A stretch of 64,000 bases of DNA from Streptomyces sp. NBC_01381 (GTDB taxonomy: Bacteria; Actinomycetota; Actinomycetes; Streptomycetales; Streptomycetaceae). Location of the stretch: assembly GCF_026340305.1 (NCBI RefSeq), contig NZ_JAPEPI010000003.1, forward strand, positions 1 to 64,000, in the 5' to 3' direction. This document shows positions 17,554 to 26,212 of the stretch, piece by piece. The notes beneath the pieces are model-generated. The model was not told where the DNA came from. It searched no databases and saw nothing but the letters and a program-made list of their open reading frames with translations. The translations under genes and the position numbers were made by a program. Every line of letters begins with the position of its first letter. Position 1 is the first letter of the stretch.

Positions 17554-19792
17554 ATGGCTGTCCATCCCGGCATGTTCGAGCCCCTCGCCGAGCGCTCCCG
17601 CGACCTGTACGCCGCAGCCGAGGAACGTCTACTCGGCATCATCGCGCGGCAGCTGGCCGAGGGGCTCGACGCTCCGGGGTGGGCCGAGCGAAAGCTCGCC
17701 GCCGTTCAGTCCCTGCGCCGCGCTTCACAGGCTGTGGTCGACGAGTTGGGCAGGCCGTTCAGCTCGACGTGTTCGACGCGGTTGCCGAGGCATACAACGT
17801 CGGGCACCGGGCCGCAGTCGCCGAGATCGGCGCCCTGTCCGACGAGGCGCGCGCCCTGGTCGACGACGTCACACCGAACGCACAGGCTGCGGACAGGCTC
17901 GCTCAGGAAACGGTCGACGTGGTCACCTCGACGCACCGCTCGATTCTGCGGGCGGTCGTCGACGCCTTCCGGGCGATCGTCGCCGAGGTCACCGCAACGC
18001 CCCTGCTCGGCACCGGCAGCCGCCGCCAGGCCACGCAGGACGCCATGCGCCGGTTTGCCGACGCGGGCATCAAAGCGTTTACCGACCGCGCCGGCCGACG
18101 GTGGCAGCTCACCAGCTACGCCGAAATGGCTGTGCGCACGAGCGTGGGACGTGCGGCGAGCGAGGCGCACATGCGGACCCTGTCCGACGCCGGTATCGAC
18201 CTGGTCGTCGTGTCCGACGCGCCGCGCGAGTGCCCGCTCTGCCGTCCGTGGGAGGGCCGCGTACTGGCCATCGACGGCCCGAGCGGCGAGCGCACGGTCG
18301 AGGTCGAGCACGCCATCGAGGGCGGCCGCATGGTCCCCGTGCGTGTGGCCGGAACGCTCGACGAGGCTCGCCTCGCGGGATTCCAGCACCCCAATTGCCG
18401 TCACTCCGTGAGCGCCTATACGCCGGGGCTGACCCGCATTGAGGCCGCCGAGAGCGACCCCGCCGGGTACGAGGCCGGACAACGGCAGCGCACCATCGAG
18501 CGCCGTATCCGGCAGTACAAGAGGCGCGAGGCCGCCGCCGTCATCCCCGAGGCGAAGCGCGCCGCACGGGTCAAGGTCCGCCAGTGGCAGGGCGCCATGC
18601 GCGACCACCTCACCGCCCATCCGGACCTACGCCGACTCAGACACCGCGAGCAGGAAGGGGCGGGGAATCTCCCCGCCTCGCCTCGCCCGCCCGCGCCCGA
18701 TCAGGTCGAGCGCGCCCGCGTGTGGTCCGGCGACGAGCGGTCTGTACGGGAGATGAGCGACGACCAACTCGCCGCTGCACTCCGTACGCCGCTCGACGAC
18801 CAACTCGCCGCCAGATCGAGGCCGAGGCCGACCGCTGGGACCTCGCCGCCCTGCTCGACCGCGCCGCGCCCCGCGGGCGCCTGGTCGAGGATCTGCTCGG
18901 CCTGTCCGACGACGACCTCGCCCGTCTGGTCGCCCACGTCGACGAGGCCGACCAGGTGCGCATCATGGCCGAGTCCGGCCGACGCGACCGCGCCGGTCAA
19001 CGGCCCGATGTGCGACCCGGCTTGGTCGGCCTGTCCGACGCTCAACTCGCCGCCCGCTACCGAGACGCCGGTACCGGACCGGAGGCCGCCGCGATCTCCG
19101 CGGAGGCCGCCCGCCGGGATCTGCTCTCCCGCCTGTTCCCGGGTGGGTACCTGCTCGCCGATCTGGCGGGGGTGGGCGACGACGACCTCGCATGGGCGAT
19201 GCAGTACGCCGACAACGGTGAACTACTGTGCATCGCCGCGGAGATGGACCGCCGCGAGGCCGTCGACCTCCCCCCGCCCGCCAGCACCGTCAACGCGGTC
19301 GACGACCTGCTCGCCGACCGTGACGCCCTCGCCGAGGCCATGGGCGACCATGTGCCCGGACCGGCCGCATGGGGCGCCCTTGCCGCCGACCAGGCCCTCG
19401 ACGATGACGCGTTTTGGGCCGACCTAGGCGACGCCGCCGCCGCACAGCACCGCAGCGACGACGAGGACCAGGACGAGCGGCATCTCATCACCCGCCGCGA
19501 GGCCCGCGCCCTGTACGACGAGTACGTCTACCGGCAGTACCTACAGGCCGAAGCAGACTGCCGCGGCTACCTGCTCAACAAGAAGGCCCAGGCCGCCGGG
19601 CACGCCCCGGTATCCCTGTTCAGCGGGCCCGCACACATCGCGCACGCCCGCGCGAGCGACGAGCTGAAAGAGTGGTGGGTCCAGCACGGCAGGCTCACGC
19701 AGGCCGAGTTCATCGAGCAAGTGACCGGCAAGGCCCAACGGTGGGCCGACGGCGCCCGTAAGCACGAGGCCGACCAGCAGAACAAGAGGTGA
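17554..19792 (+). pseudogene. MuF-like minor head protein, two frameshifts
   Basis: Starts at ATG 17554 with EPLAERSRDLYAAAEERLLG. A one-base loss near 17754 (TTGGGCAGG, expected GGGG) shifts to the frame with DVFDAVAEAYNVGHRAAVAE. That frame holds the Mu gpF signature: DAPRECPLCRPWEGRVL (Cys pair) and HPNCRHSVSAYTPG. A second loss near 18811 opens the acidic Asp/Leu-rich C-terminal frame with EEDLLGLSDDDLARLV-type repeats, ending DGARKHEADQQNKR. Total length would be about 746 residues, longer than usual, owing to the repeat tail. Such proteins help head assembly or are injected with DNA. Confidence 0.82.
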
Positions 19793-19794
19793 CC

Positions 19795-20022
19795 ATGGGC
19801 ACGCGCGAGGACATCGTTAAGGCAGTCACGGCAGGCCGCGAGGCAGGCCGCAGGGGCGACGAGCCGACCACGTGCCCGTACCCGAGCACGTCGACGCTGC
19901 GGACCGCGTGGATACGCGGATACGCCGAGCAGCGCCCTGCCCCCCCCGACCAGTCGCCGACTAGGGGGCTGTGCGAGAGCCTCGTGATCGAGCTTGCTTC
20001 GTGGGCCAGAAACTGCAGTTGA
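19795..20022 (+). CDS. Rmf/CrpP-fold small protein
   Basis: A 75-residue protein whose stretch AGREAGRRGDEPTTCPYPS followed by LRTAWIRGYAEQRP matches the small Rmf/CrpP-fold family (GR.A...G....CPY......R..W..GY), which includes ribosome modulation factor and phage or plasmid relatives. ATG 19795 comes 2 bases after the MuF stop, with AGAGG in the MuF end as ribosome site, so it is co-transcribed. It is not structural. A role in slowing host ribosomes during infection or lysogeny is inference from the family name. Confidence 0.65.
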   Translation: MGTREDIVKAVTAGREAGRRGDEPTTCPYPSTSTLRTAWIRGYAEQRPAPPDQSPTRGLCESLVIELASWARNCS

Positions 20023-20215
20023 CCAGCGTTTCCGATTCGGCGGTCTCCCCGGTAAGGCCGATCCCGGCCATACTCCCCTTGCCACAAACGCCGGATCTGT
20101 CGGGAAAACGACTTACAGGTGCATCGTCCGTAACGCTTGAATCGGCACCCCACGGCAGCGCGGGCCGAGGGCGCCAGTCGGCGCCTCTCGGAGGCCAGGA
20201 ACGAGGGGCAATGCC

Positions 20216-20515
20216 ATGAGCATGATTCAGAACGGCAAGCTGGTCCTGAGCTCAGACAATCCCACGGAGAAGGTCGCTGGCCAGACCAACACCTTCACGC
20301 GGGTCAACTTCCCCACTCCCTTCCCCGCAGGCTCCGACGTCATCGTGCAGACCACAGTGCAGACCTTCAACGGTCCGGAAACGCCCGGCATCCGGCTGCA
20401 CGACGTGAGCGTCACCGGTTTCCTCATCCGTCTCAACGAGATCTACGGAGGGGGCGTCAGCGCCGACGGCAAGCACACCGCCGAGACCATCGGCTGGACC
20501 GCCTACACCGTCTGA
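20216..20515 (+). CDS. H-type lectin domain protein in the head module
   Basis: A 99-residue protein that consists almost only of one H-type lectin-like beta-sandwich domain: FTRVNFPTPFPAGSDVIVQT, then RLHDVSVTGFLIRLNE, then the closing AETIGWTAYTV with the typical W.A aromatic end. There is no signal peptide. It sits between the Rmf-like and scaffold genes and is followed by a strong terminator. H-type domains bind GalNAc and similar sugars and occur in phage tail or head-fibre proteins, so a capsid decoration or fibre role is possible. Start ATG 20216 has CGAGGGG upstream. Confidence 0.7.
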   Translation: MSMIQNGKLVLSSDNPTEKVAGQTNTFTRVNFPTPFPAGSDVIVQTTVQTFNGPETPGIRLHDVSVTGFLIRLNEIYGGGVSADGKHTAETIGWTAYTV

Positions 20516-20566
20516 ATCAACGCACAAGCACCAAGTGCCCAACTGGACAACGAGCACCACCCCCAA

Positions 20567-20594
20567 GGGGGCCCGCCAGGAGCGGGCCCCCTTT
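20567..20594 (+). terminator. Intrinsic terminator after the lectin gene
   Basis: Perfect 10-bp stem GGGGGCCCGC / GCGGGCCCCC with a CAGGA loop, followed directly by TTT. It lies 51 bases after the lectin stop and ahead of the scaffold gene, so it divides the head operon or works as an attenuator before the capsid genes. Confidence 0.85.
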
Positions 20595-20660
20595 CCGTTT
20601 GCCCGCATCCGGCCGAGCGCCAGGCACGCACGGCCCCTGACACCGTCCCAGGAGGACCCC

Positions 20661-21341
20661 GTGTCGACCCCGACCACCGCCCCCGCTCCGACCGGCGATC
20701 CGCAGACCCCGGCACCGGCCACGCCGAGCACCAGCTCGACGCCGCAGCAGCCGCAGGCACCCGCCGTGCCGCAGCCCCCGCAGCCGGGGGAACCGCAGGA
20801 TCTCGCGTCGCTCCCCGACTGGGCCCAGAAGCTCATCAAGGACAGGCGCGCCGAGGCCGCCGACTACCGCACCCGCGCCCAGCAGGCAGCCCCGCAGCCG
20901 CCGACTCCGCAGGCCCCGGCCGCGCCGCCCGTCGAGGCCGCCGAGGGCGACGTGACCCGTCTGCCGAAGTGGGCACAGCAGGCTCTCGCCGACAGCTCAA
21001 CCGCCGCCCGGCGGGCCGCCGTTCAGTCCGCCGTTGTCCAGGCCGCGCCGACCGCCGGGGCAGACATCGCCCGCCTGCTCGACTCCGCGTCGTTCACGGC
21101 CGCGGTGGCGCAGATCGACCCTGCCGACACGACCGCCGTCGCGGACGCAATCAAGAACGCCGTTACGGCTCAGCCGTGGCTCGCCGCGGTCCCGCAGACC
21201 CCCGCCAAGTCGGGCGCCGACTTCAGCGACCCCGGACCGGGGGCCTTCACCGCCGAGCAGTTCGGCGCCATGTCCTACGCCGAGCGCGCCGACCTGTTCC
21301 AGTCCGACCCCGAGACCTACCGGCGCCTCGCCAACCACTGA
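20661..21341 (+). CDS. Phage capsid scaffolding protein
   Basis: A 226-residue protein with a long Pro/Gln/Ala/Thr-rich N-terminal half and two similar short motifs, LASLPDWAQKLIKD and VTRLPKWAQQALAD, spaced about 70 residues apart. The C-terminal third is helical and ends MSYAERADLFQSDPETYRRL, a pattern seen just before the stop of scaffold proteins in actinophages. It directly precedes the major capsid gene, as scaffolds do. GTG 20661 has AGGAGG upstream. The frame is intact. Confidence 0.8.
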   Translation: MSTPTTAPAPTGDPQTPAPATPSTSSTPQQPQAPAVPQPPQPGEPQDLASLPDWAQKLIKDRRAEAADYRTRAQQAAPQPPTPQAPAAPPVEAAEGDVTRLPKWAQQALADSSTAARRAAVQSAVVQAAPTAGADIARLLDSASFTAAVAQIDPADTTAVADAIKNAVTAQPWLAAVPQTPAKSGADFSDPGPGAFTAEQFGAMSYAERADLFQSDPETYRRLANH

Positions 21342-21405
21342 CCGCCCGGCCGCCCGCCGGGCCCCCTAACGCCCGGCCACCGCGCCGGAGAAGGAGCACC
21401 CACCC

Positions 21406-22263
21406 ATGGCTAAGACCACGTCCGCACAGATGATCGTCCCCGAGGTGTGGGGCGATATGGCGCAGGCTCAGTTCCTCGGCAAGGTCCGCGTAGCCGGATC
21501 GGCCGCGGTCGTCGAGGACAACACCCTTGAGGGTGCGCCCGGCCAGGAGAGCGAGTTCCCCAAGTGGGGCAGTCTCGGCGAGCTGGACGAGCTGACCGAG
21601 GCAACGCCGATGACGCCGGTTGCCATGTCGACGAGCTTCGCCAAGGCCGTGATCAAGGAGGCCGGTAAGGCCGTCGAGATCACCCATAAGGCCAAGTTGG
21701 TCAGTCTCGGCGACCCCGAGGCCGAGGCGCGCCGTCAGTTCGGTGTCCTGGCCGCCCGCAAGGTCGACGCCGACCTGATCACCCAGGCGCAGGCCGACGA
21801 GACGACCCTCGGTGGGGGCAATCCGCTGAAGTTCACCACCGCCGCGGGCGCGACCAAGTTCACGTGGATGGGCGCCATGGTTCCGGGCATCGCGCAGTTC
21901 GGCGATGAGTGGGAGCCGGACGACTTTGCGGGCCTGTTCCTGAACAGTGCGCAGTACGCCGACGCGCTCGCCGACCCGCAGTTCGTTGACGCGTCCAAGC
22001 TGGGCAACGGTCCATCGGCCGCCGTCGCGGGCAGCATCGGCCGGATTGGTGGCGTGCCCGTGTTCCTGACGAACCGCGTCACCGCCGGAAAGTTCCTGAT
22101 CATGAAGCGCGGCGCGCTCGGCCTGCTCTACAAGCGGCGCCCGCTGGTCGAGGACGACCGCGACATCCTCGCCCGCTCGACCGTGGTCACCACGACCCTG
22201 CACTACGCGGTCAAGCGCCTGAGCGACCGCGGCGTGTGCGTCGGCACCCTCGCCACCACCTGA
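21406..22263 (+). CDS. Major capsid protein (HK97-like fold, N4-gp56-like)
   Basis: A 285-residue intact protein. It starts KTTSAQMIVPEVWGDM and continues with GKVRVAG. The region EFPKWGSLGELDELTEATPM corresponds to the E-loop, and DDFAGLFLNSAQYADAL, then GSIGRIGGVPVFLTNRV are typical of the P- and A-domain text of N4-gp56/HK97-like capsid proteins. It assembles into the icosahedral head around the scaffold. AGAAGGAG precedes ATG 21406. It is one of the few late genes without an indel. Confidence 0.85.
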   Translation: MAKTTSAQMIVPEVWGDMAQAQFLGKVRVAGSAAVVEDNTLEGAPGQESEFPKWGSLGELDELTEATPMTPVAMSTSFAKAVIKEAGKAVEITHKAKLVSLGDPEAEARRQFGVLAARKVDADLITQAQADETTLGGGNPLKFTTAAGATKFTWMGAMVPGIAQFGDEWEPDDFAGLFLNSAQYADALADPQFVDASKLGNGPSAAVAGSIGRIGGVPVFLTNRVTAGKFLIMKRGALGLLYKRRPLVEDDRDILARSTVVTTTLHYAVKRLSDRGVCVGTLATT

Positions 22264-22283
22264 CCGAGAAGAAGCGGTTCCCC

Positions 22284-22406
22284 ATGATGCTGCGCCGCTA
22301 CCACCCCACCCCGCCGGACGACGAGCCGGACGACGCCGAGAACGCCCCGCAGGCAGACAAGCCCGCGGGGCGTTCTGCTGCCCGCACCAAGCCCAAGAAG
22401 GAGTAG
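22284..22406 (+). CDS. Very small charged protein after the capsid gene (40 aa)
   Basis: A 40-residue peptide, MMLRRYHPTPPDDEPDD at the start and ARTKPKKE at the end, highly charged and without hydrophobic core. ATG 22284 lies 20 bases after the capsid stop, and the next gene starts 4 bases after its own stop, so it is part of the operon. Similar tiny genes often lie between capsid and connector genes in actinophages. Function unknown. Confidence 0.55.
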   Translation: MMLRRYHPTPPDDEPDDAENAPQADKPAGRSAARTKPKKE

Positions 22407-22410
22407 CCCG

Positions 22411-22810
22411 GTGTCCCGTGTCTGCGCCACCCCCGAGCAGCTCACGGCGTGGACCGGGAATCCGGCGCCCGCCGATGCCGAGCGGCTGCTCGCCCGCGCG
22501 TCCGAGGACATCGACGACGCGCTGAATTGGGCGGTCTATCTCACCGACGACGCGGGCATGCCCACTGACCCGACCATCATCGCCGCACTCCGGGACGCCG
22601 TCTGTGCTCAGGTCGAGTACCAACTCGCCACGGGCGACGACGGCACCGGCGCGGCCGGCCGTTGGGACTCCGTGAGCATCGGGCCCGTGGCCCTGTCCGG
22701 CCGCAAGGACGGCCCGACCACGCCCGGCGAGGTCGACCTCGCCCCCCCCCCGCACCGCACCGCACCGCGCCCTCACGAGGGCGGGACTGCTGCCGGGGGT
22801 GATCTGGTGA
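22411..22810 (+). pseudogene. Head-tail adaptor protein, frameshift in a poly-C run
   Basis: From GTG 22411 the protein reads TPEQLTAWTGNPAPADAERL, then ALNWAVYLTDDAG, then ALRDAVCAQVEYQLATGD, the layout of gp6-type head-tail connector adaptors. A run of ten C (22742-22751) shifts the frame and makes it read through into the next gene. In the alternative frame the natural end RALTRAGLLPGVIW and TGA at 22808-22810 is recovered, overlapping the next start. About 132 residues when repaired. Confidence 0.78.
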
Positions 22811-23124
22811 GCCGCGTCCCCGATTGGCTGCTCCGCCACGAGGTCGCCGTCGAGCCCTACCTCGGCACGTCCGCCTACGGGCCCCGCTACGGGCCCGCGG
22901 CCACCGCGCCCGCCCTGGTGTCCCAGACGGTCAAGCGCGTACGCGATCGCACCGGCGCCGAGACCGTATCGACGGCGCAGATCATCGCCGCCCCCGATCT
23001 CACCTGCCCGACCGGCTCACGGATCACGCTGCCCGACGGCCGCAAGACGATCGCGCTCACCGTCGCCCACCACACCGCCCCGGGCCTCCCGGTGCCCGCC
23101 AGTACGGAGGTGATGTGCGAATGA
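22807..23124 (+). CDS. Head closure (stopper) connector protein
   Basis: A 105-residue protein from GTG 22807, which overlaps the preceding TGA. It begins SRVPDWLLRHEVAVEPYLG and contains TVSTAQIIAAPDLTCPTGSR and PDGRKTIALTVAHH, short beta-rich text typical of stopper or head-closure proteins encoded between adaptor and tail-completion genes. Its stop overlaps the next ATG (ATGA). Assignment is by position and size more than by motif. The frame is intact. Confidence 0.65.
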   Translation: MSRVPDWLLRHEVAVEPYLGTSAYGPRYGPAATAPALVSQTVKRVRDRTGAETVSTAQIIAAPDLTCPTGSRITLPDGRKTIALTVAHHTAPGLPVPASTEVMCE

Positions 23125-23470
23125 CGCAGCGCACCCGTCTGCGCTGGAACGGCGACGCGATCCTCGCTGCCGAGCGCCAGGGCGCCGCCCGCGGTCTGCG
23201 GCTCGGCGCCGAGCACGTCCTCGAAGTGTCGCGGCGCCGCGTTCCGATCGAAGAGGCCACCCTCGAACGCTCCGGAGTCGCCGCCGTCGACGAGGCCAGC
23301 CTCACGGCCGCCGTGTCCTACGACACTCCGTACGCGGTCCGCCAGCACGAGGAGATGACCTACCGCCACGACGCGGGCCGCACCGCGAGTACCTCGAACT
23401 CCCCCTCGCCGAGGAGGCCGACACCGTCGCCGAGATCATCGCCGCACAGGTGCGGAGGTCGCTGCGCTAG
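23121..23470 (+). pseudogene. HK97 gp10-like tail completion protein, one frameshift
   Basis: Begins with ATG 23121 as TQRTRLRWNGDAILAAERQG, with the typical AARGLRLGAEHVLEVSRRRV helix and DTPYAVRQHEEMTYRHDAGR block of gp10-like proteins. A lost A near 23385 (GCGAGTAC, expected GCGAAGTAC) moves the last part, YLELPLAEEADTVAEIIAAQ, into another frame that ends at TAG 23468-23470. Repaired length is about 116 residues. It connects head and tail. Confidence 0.75.
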
Positions 23471-24027
23471 AGCGGTTGGGCCTCCGCCCACCGCTGAATA
23501 AATTTCTTCCCCTCTTCCGTCAGAGAAAGCGCCACTGTCCCCCAAATGTCCATGCCGGGATACAGGGTGGATGTTTCCACTAGTCCATCGTCAAGCAGAT
23601 TCGAGATCATCCACCACATGGTCTGATGAATCTGAATACCACCGAACTGCAAGACATAAGGACTCAACCCCTCGTACTGGGTGAACATATGCCGCCCGCT
23701 ACGGCTCTCGAGTATCTGATGTTTCTTGAGGAACGTCCTCAATAGCTGGCGCTCAGTATCGGTGTAGCGACTGTTCAAGAGTCCAAGATTCGCCTTGTAC
23801 TGCACCATCGCCCGTCGGTCGATATCGCCCCGGTCGTAGCGTGTATGGCACGTCGGGCAAAGCGCGATCAGATTCTCAAACGTATGCTCCTTCACCTTCG
23901 TCCAGGGCGTGATGTGCGCTAGCTCAACCGGTGTCTGCCGACATGTAGGGATGGCACATCGGTGCCCTGCCTCTACAAGTACGGCCCGCTTCAACGCGGT
24001 TGGGATGTCTGGTCGCCCTTCAGCCAT
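23467..24027 (-). CDS. HNH endonuclease inserted in the tail module
   Basis: A 186-residue protein from ATG 24027 on the opposite strand. HNH motif: CAIPTC supplies the first Cys pair, ELAHITPW the catalytic His, ENLIALCPTCHTRYD the Asn, second Cys pair and final His (about residues 29-72). The C-terminal half is helical with MWWMISNLLDDGLVE and has no recognised domain. GC content is visibly lower than the flanking phage genes. Orientation, composition and position between two conserved genes suggest a free-standing mobile nuclease or a cargo nuclease. It overlaps the preceding gene end by 4 bases. Confidence 0.85.
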   Translation of the reverse strand: MAEGRPDIPTALKRAVLVEAGHRCAIPTCRQTPVELAHITPWTKVKEHTFENLIALCPTCHTRYDRGDIDRRAMVQYKANLGLLNSRYTDTERQLLRTFLKKHQILESRSGRHMFTQYEGLSPYVLQFGGIQIHQTMWWMISNLLDDGLVETSTLYPGMDIWGTVALSLTEEGKKFIQRWAEAQPL

Positions 24028-24064
24028 GCCGCAGACCTTACGCAGCAGCAAGGACAACCACCCG

Positions 24065-24496
24065 ATGAGCTTCCTTTCCGAGATCGTCGACGGCCTGGCC
24101 CGCCTGCTCGACGAGCGAGCGGTCGGCGTCTACCGGCCCGACGGCATCTATGCCGCGGGCGAGACCGCCATCACCGACACCGTCATGCCGGACGGACCCG
24201 ACCGCGCCATCGTGCTCACCGCGTACCCGGTCACCGAGTCGGCCGCACTCACCGACACCGTGCTCGCCGTGCAGGTCCGCACCCGCGCCGGGCCCGACCC
24301 GCGCGAAGTGGGCGCCCTGGACGACGACGTGTTCGCCGTCCTGCACGCCTCCGGGCGGCACACCTTCGGGACCGCCCGCATCACGCTCATCTACCGCTTC
24401 TCATCCGGCTCACTCGGCGCCGACGCCAACGGCCGCCAGGAGCGCACCAGCAACTACCGGCTGCGCGCGAACCGCCCGCACCCCGGCCTCGAATAG
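24065..24496 (+). CDS. Tail terminator / minor capsid-type protein
   Basis: A 143-residue intact protein from ATG 24065. The N-terminus SFLSEIVDGLARLLDERAVG, the central IVLTAYPVTESAALTDTVLA, and the ITLIYRFSSGSLGADANGR end resemble tail terminator proteins that cap the tail tube. The position right before the tail tube gene agrees. It lies 37 bases downstream of the divergent HNH start, so the HNH gene interrupts the upstream operon. Confidence 0.68.
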   Translation: MSFLSEIVDGLARLLDERAVGVYRPDGIYAAGETAITDTVMPDGPDRAIVLTAYPVTESAALTDTVLAVQVRTRAGPDPREVGALDDDVFAVLHASGRHTFGTARITLIYRFSSGSLGADANGRQERTSNYRLRANRPHPGLE

Positions 24497-24508
24497 GAGG
24501 ACCCGCCC

Positions 24509-25049
24509 TTGAGTACGCCCACGCCCCCGGCCGAGACCGAGACCGCGCTCGCCCGCCGGTACCGCCTCGAACTCAGCATCGGCACCGACGCCACCCCCGT
24601 ATGGTCCCTGGTCCCGGGAGTCCAGGAGTTCGCCCCCAAGGTCGAACCGACCCAGCAGAAGTCGACGACATACGACGACGAGGGGTGGGCGGACAGCACG
24701 GTGACCGAACTCGCCTGGTCGATCGAGGCCAAGCTCGCCCCCCCGCTGCCACCCCATCACCGGCGTGTTCAACGCCGCGCAGGAGAAGCTCAGGCTCGCG
24801 TCCGAGAGCTTCGGCGTGGCCTCGCGCGTGCACGTGCGCTACTACGACCGTGAGGGCCGCGACGAGGCGTACGAGGGCCGCGCCCTGGTCACCTGGGAGC
24901 CGGACGGCGGCGCCGCGGATGACCTCGACACGGTCAAGGTCACCCTGACCGGCAAGGGCCCCCGCAAGAAGATCACCAACCCGGCCGCGCCCGCGGGCGG
25001 CGGCACGCTCACACTCGCGGCCGCGAGCACCACGAAGGAGGCCGCGTAG
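24509..25049 (+). pseudogene. Major tail tube protein, frameshift in a poly-C run
   Basis: TTG 24509 is preceded by AGGAGG (24495-24500). The first part reads SIGTDATPVWSLVPGVQEFA and TTYDDEGWADSTVTELAWSI, typical of actinophage tail tubes. Seven C at about 24733-24739 shift the frame; the rest continues as VFNAAQEKLRLASESFGVAS and DDLDTVKVTLTGKGPRKKIT to the stop at 25049. About 180 residues when repaired. It would form the tail tube rings. Confidence 0.82.
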
Positions 25050-25519
25050 TGGCATTCGAGCCCAACGACGAGCTGCTCGACGAAACACTCGTCCTCCCGG
25101 TCAAGGGTCGCCGCTACACCATTGCGGCGCCCTCGGCGGAAACCGGTCTGGCCGTGCAGGCCCTCGTGCAGAGCGCCGCGGTCGCCGCGAACGGCGGCGA
25201 GGTGGACACCGACTCCCTCGGCGATGCGGCCGAGCGCGACCTCTACCGCGACCTGCTCGGCGACGCCTACGACCAGATGCTCGCCGACGGCGTCACCTGG
25301 CCGGCACTCAAGCACTGCGCGCGCGTCGCGATCGTGTGGGTGGTGCAGGACAAGGCCACCGCCGAACGCGTGTGGTCCTCGGGTGGCGACCCTTCTCGAC
25401 TGGCCCCGAACCGGCAAGCGCGCCGATCGGGCGGGGCGAATACGACGAAGAATCCGGCCTCTGGGAGTGGTACGAGTACCCGCCCGGCACCGGCCCGCGC
25501 ACGCCGCAAGCGTCGCTGA
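25049..25519 (+). CDS. Tail assembly chaperone, short form (gpG-like)
   Basis: A 156-residue protein from GTG 25049, overlapping the tube gene stop. The folded part, LLDETLVLPVKGRRYTIAAP to AERVWSSGGDP, matches actinophage tail assembly chaperones. The tail NRQARRSGGANTTKNPASGS, Ser/Thr/Arg-rich, is typical for the unshifted short form. Chaperones of this class guide tube proteins onto the tape measure. It lies, as expected, between tube and tape measure genes. Confidence 0.8.
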   Translation: MAFEPNDELLDETLVLPVKGRRYTIAAPSAETGLAVQALVQSAAVAANGGEVDTDSLGDAAERDLYRDLLGDAYDQMLADGVTWPALKHCARVAIVWVVQDKATAERVWSSGGDPSRLAPNRQARRSGGANTTKNPASGSGTSTRPAPARARRKRR

Positions 25520-25713
25520 CCTGGCCCCAACTCCTCGACCAGTGGCCGCTGATCGAGGCCGATCTACACGAGATCTACGGCGTCGACGTCGGCGACCGGC
25601 GCCTCATGCGCGCCCGCTCCTGGCGGTGGCTGCGCGTACGCATCTTCGGTCTTCTCTCGGCCGACTCCCGCCTTGCCCGCCACCTGGCACCACCGGATAA
25701 GCCCCCGCGCTAG
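25049..25713 (+). CDS. Tail assembly chaperone, -1 frameshift product (gpGT-like)
   Basis: A second frame, one base back relative to the short form, continues from about 25393 (after GGCGACCC) as FSTGPEPASAPIGRGEYDEE and SLTWPQLLDQWPLIEADLHE to RARSWRWLRVRIFGLLSA and the stop at 25713. This text matches the T part of G/GT chaperones, which are made by programmed -1 ribosomal frameshifting. The likely slip point is CCCTTC in GACCCTTCTCG; the P-site Pro codon can re-pair after -1. A simple indel is the alternative, given the other indels nearby. Confidence 0.65.
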
Positions 25714-26212
25714 ACCGGTGAGCGCGACCACCCCCGGTTGTCGGCGCTCGACGACGGCCGCGCGGCGCGGGGACATGCGGCTCCCCTCCGCAGGTGTCCC
25801 CGCGCCGGTTTGTCCTCCCTGGCTGGGGCGCGCGGGAGTCGCCCCAGGAACGGCTGGGAGGACGGGATGCCGAAGCCCCTGTGTCCGCTGCAATGGATTC
25901 GAGGGCTCCGGCCGTCTACGGCCGTTCTGTCCTGTCAGCGGCCCGAGGTCTGGGAGCCAGAAGGCAAAGCCACCATGCGGGGTCTCAGCACGGGCACCTG
26001 CCTATGCCTCAGACGCTAACCAGTCCCGAGCAAGCACCGCTACCGCGCATGCCCGTTCGAACGCAGCAGGGGCAGCGCATTGAGGCACACACAAGCACGG
26101 AAAGCAGTCCCTATCTCGCCACCCTGGCCGATGAAGCCACACGAGCGAGGATGACAAGCCCTCCTTGAGCGGGCCTGCCCACCACCGAGCACGCGACGGG
26201 AGGTGGGTGCCC
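25714..26212. other. Gap before the tape measure gene
   Basis: Nearly 500 bases between chaperone and tape measure genes, unusual for tightly packed phage tail genes. The left part holds a strong hairpin (25764-25806). The remainder has short Arg/Ser/Pro-rich frames on both strands, including a reverse frame with CFPCLCVPQC, none supported by a ribosome site at good spacing. It may be remains of a deleted or inserted cargo gene. Confidence 0.4.
25764..25806. terminator. Strong hairpin after the chaperone genes
   Basis: Twelve-bp perfect arms GGCGCGGGGACA (25764-25775) and TGTCCCCGCGCC (25795-25806), with an inner TGCGG/CCGCA pair, form a very stable stem. GGTTTGT follows. It probably ends or attenuates transcription between the chaperone and tape measure genes. 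Confidence 0.7.

Noticed and set aside
22411..23124. A natural fusion of adaptor and head-closure proteins
   Set aside because: The other frame restores a normal adaptor end whose TGA overlaps a GTG start of the next gene, so the fusion is caused by a length change in the ten-C run.
25738..26168. Several short forward and reverse frames before the tape measure gene
   Set aside because: None has a ribosome site at proper spacing or a domain; listed only as a gap.
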